Positions 63,951 through 64,000 of a DNA stretch of 64,000 nt are shown here, piece after piece. The stretch is from the NCBI RefSeq assembly GCF_905475395.1, contig NC_058338.1:11856935-11920934 (forward strand), read 5' to 3'. Positions within the stretch are counted from its first letter, which is position 1. Each line of letters starts with the position of its first letter. The stretch comes from Chrysoperla carnea (taxonomy: Eukaryota > Arthropoda > Insecta > Neuroptera > Chrysopidae). The notes beneath the pieces are model-generated. The model was not told where the DNA came from, ran no database searches, and saw only the letters and a list, made by a program, of their open reading frames with translations. The position numbers and the translations under genes were made by a program.

Positions 63951-64000
63951 GTCCGTTGACGTCCAAGCACGCCTGCTGTTCTTAAACAACTCCAAATGGT
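63584..64000. repeat. About 50-bp direct repeats flanking the Aurora N-lobe fragment
   Basis: ccgttgacgtccaag(t/c)ac then tgctgttcttaaaca(g/a)ct ccaaatggt occurs at 63584-63634 and again at 63952-64000. The second copy runs off the window, so the repeat may be longer. Confidence 0.7.

Overview
This is a gene-bearing stretch of an AT-rich insect nuclear genome. The genes have short exons and GT-AG introns. One gene carries a ZAD (zf-AD) zinc finger, a domain typical of insects. The window also holds a Ly6/QVR gene, luciferase-like acyl-CoA ligases and many MITEs and foldback elements. I cannot fix the order from sequence alone. There is no sign of prokaryotic, plasmid or CRISPR content.

Layout. 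1-951: 3' end of a Tudor-domain gene (+). 2946-3330: piggyBac-type MITE. 3416-4035: Ly6/QVR-family secreted protein (-). 4249-4646: possible small two-exon gene (-). 6207-10231: eight-exon BEN-domain gene (+). 10640-10897: fragment of an unidentified repetitive ORF. 11490-13677: THAP + ZAD + seven-C2H2 fusion gene (-). 13.9-16.6 kb: dense MITE and tRNA-like repeats. 16793-31295: eight-exon forkhead gene (-), whose 7.5-kb intron 4 splits the DNA-binding domain and holds several foldback and tandem elements. 32765-34984: ILRUN (C6orf106) orthologue (+). 37751-40440 and 42106-46435: tandem pair of acyl-CoA synthetase/luciferase-like genes (-). 46.8-48.3 kb: palindromic and foldback elements. 49311-52612: transaldolase (+). 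55017-59920: PGAP2 (+). 63.2-64.0 kb: LINE 3' end interleaved with Aurora-kinase-like fragments.

The genes do not form a pathway. They cover piRNA/germline biology (Tudor), chromatin and transcription (BEN, THAP-ZAD-ZnF, forkhead, ILRUN), lipid or acyl activation (two ligases), the pentose phosphate pathway (transaldolase), and GPI-anchor remodelling (PGAP2). The Ly6 protein would itself be a GPI-anchored client.

The most unusual pattern is a MITE family, here called family A. It makes up most of three introns, and every clear intronic copy I found lies in the sense orientation of its host gene. Exon structures were assembled by eye from GT/AG sites and reading phase. All reported multi-exon models keep frame throughout, but none has been tested against transcripts.
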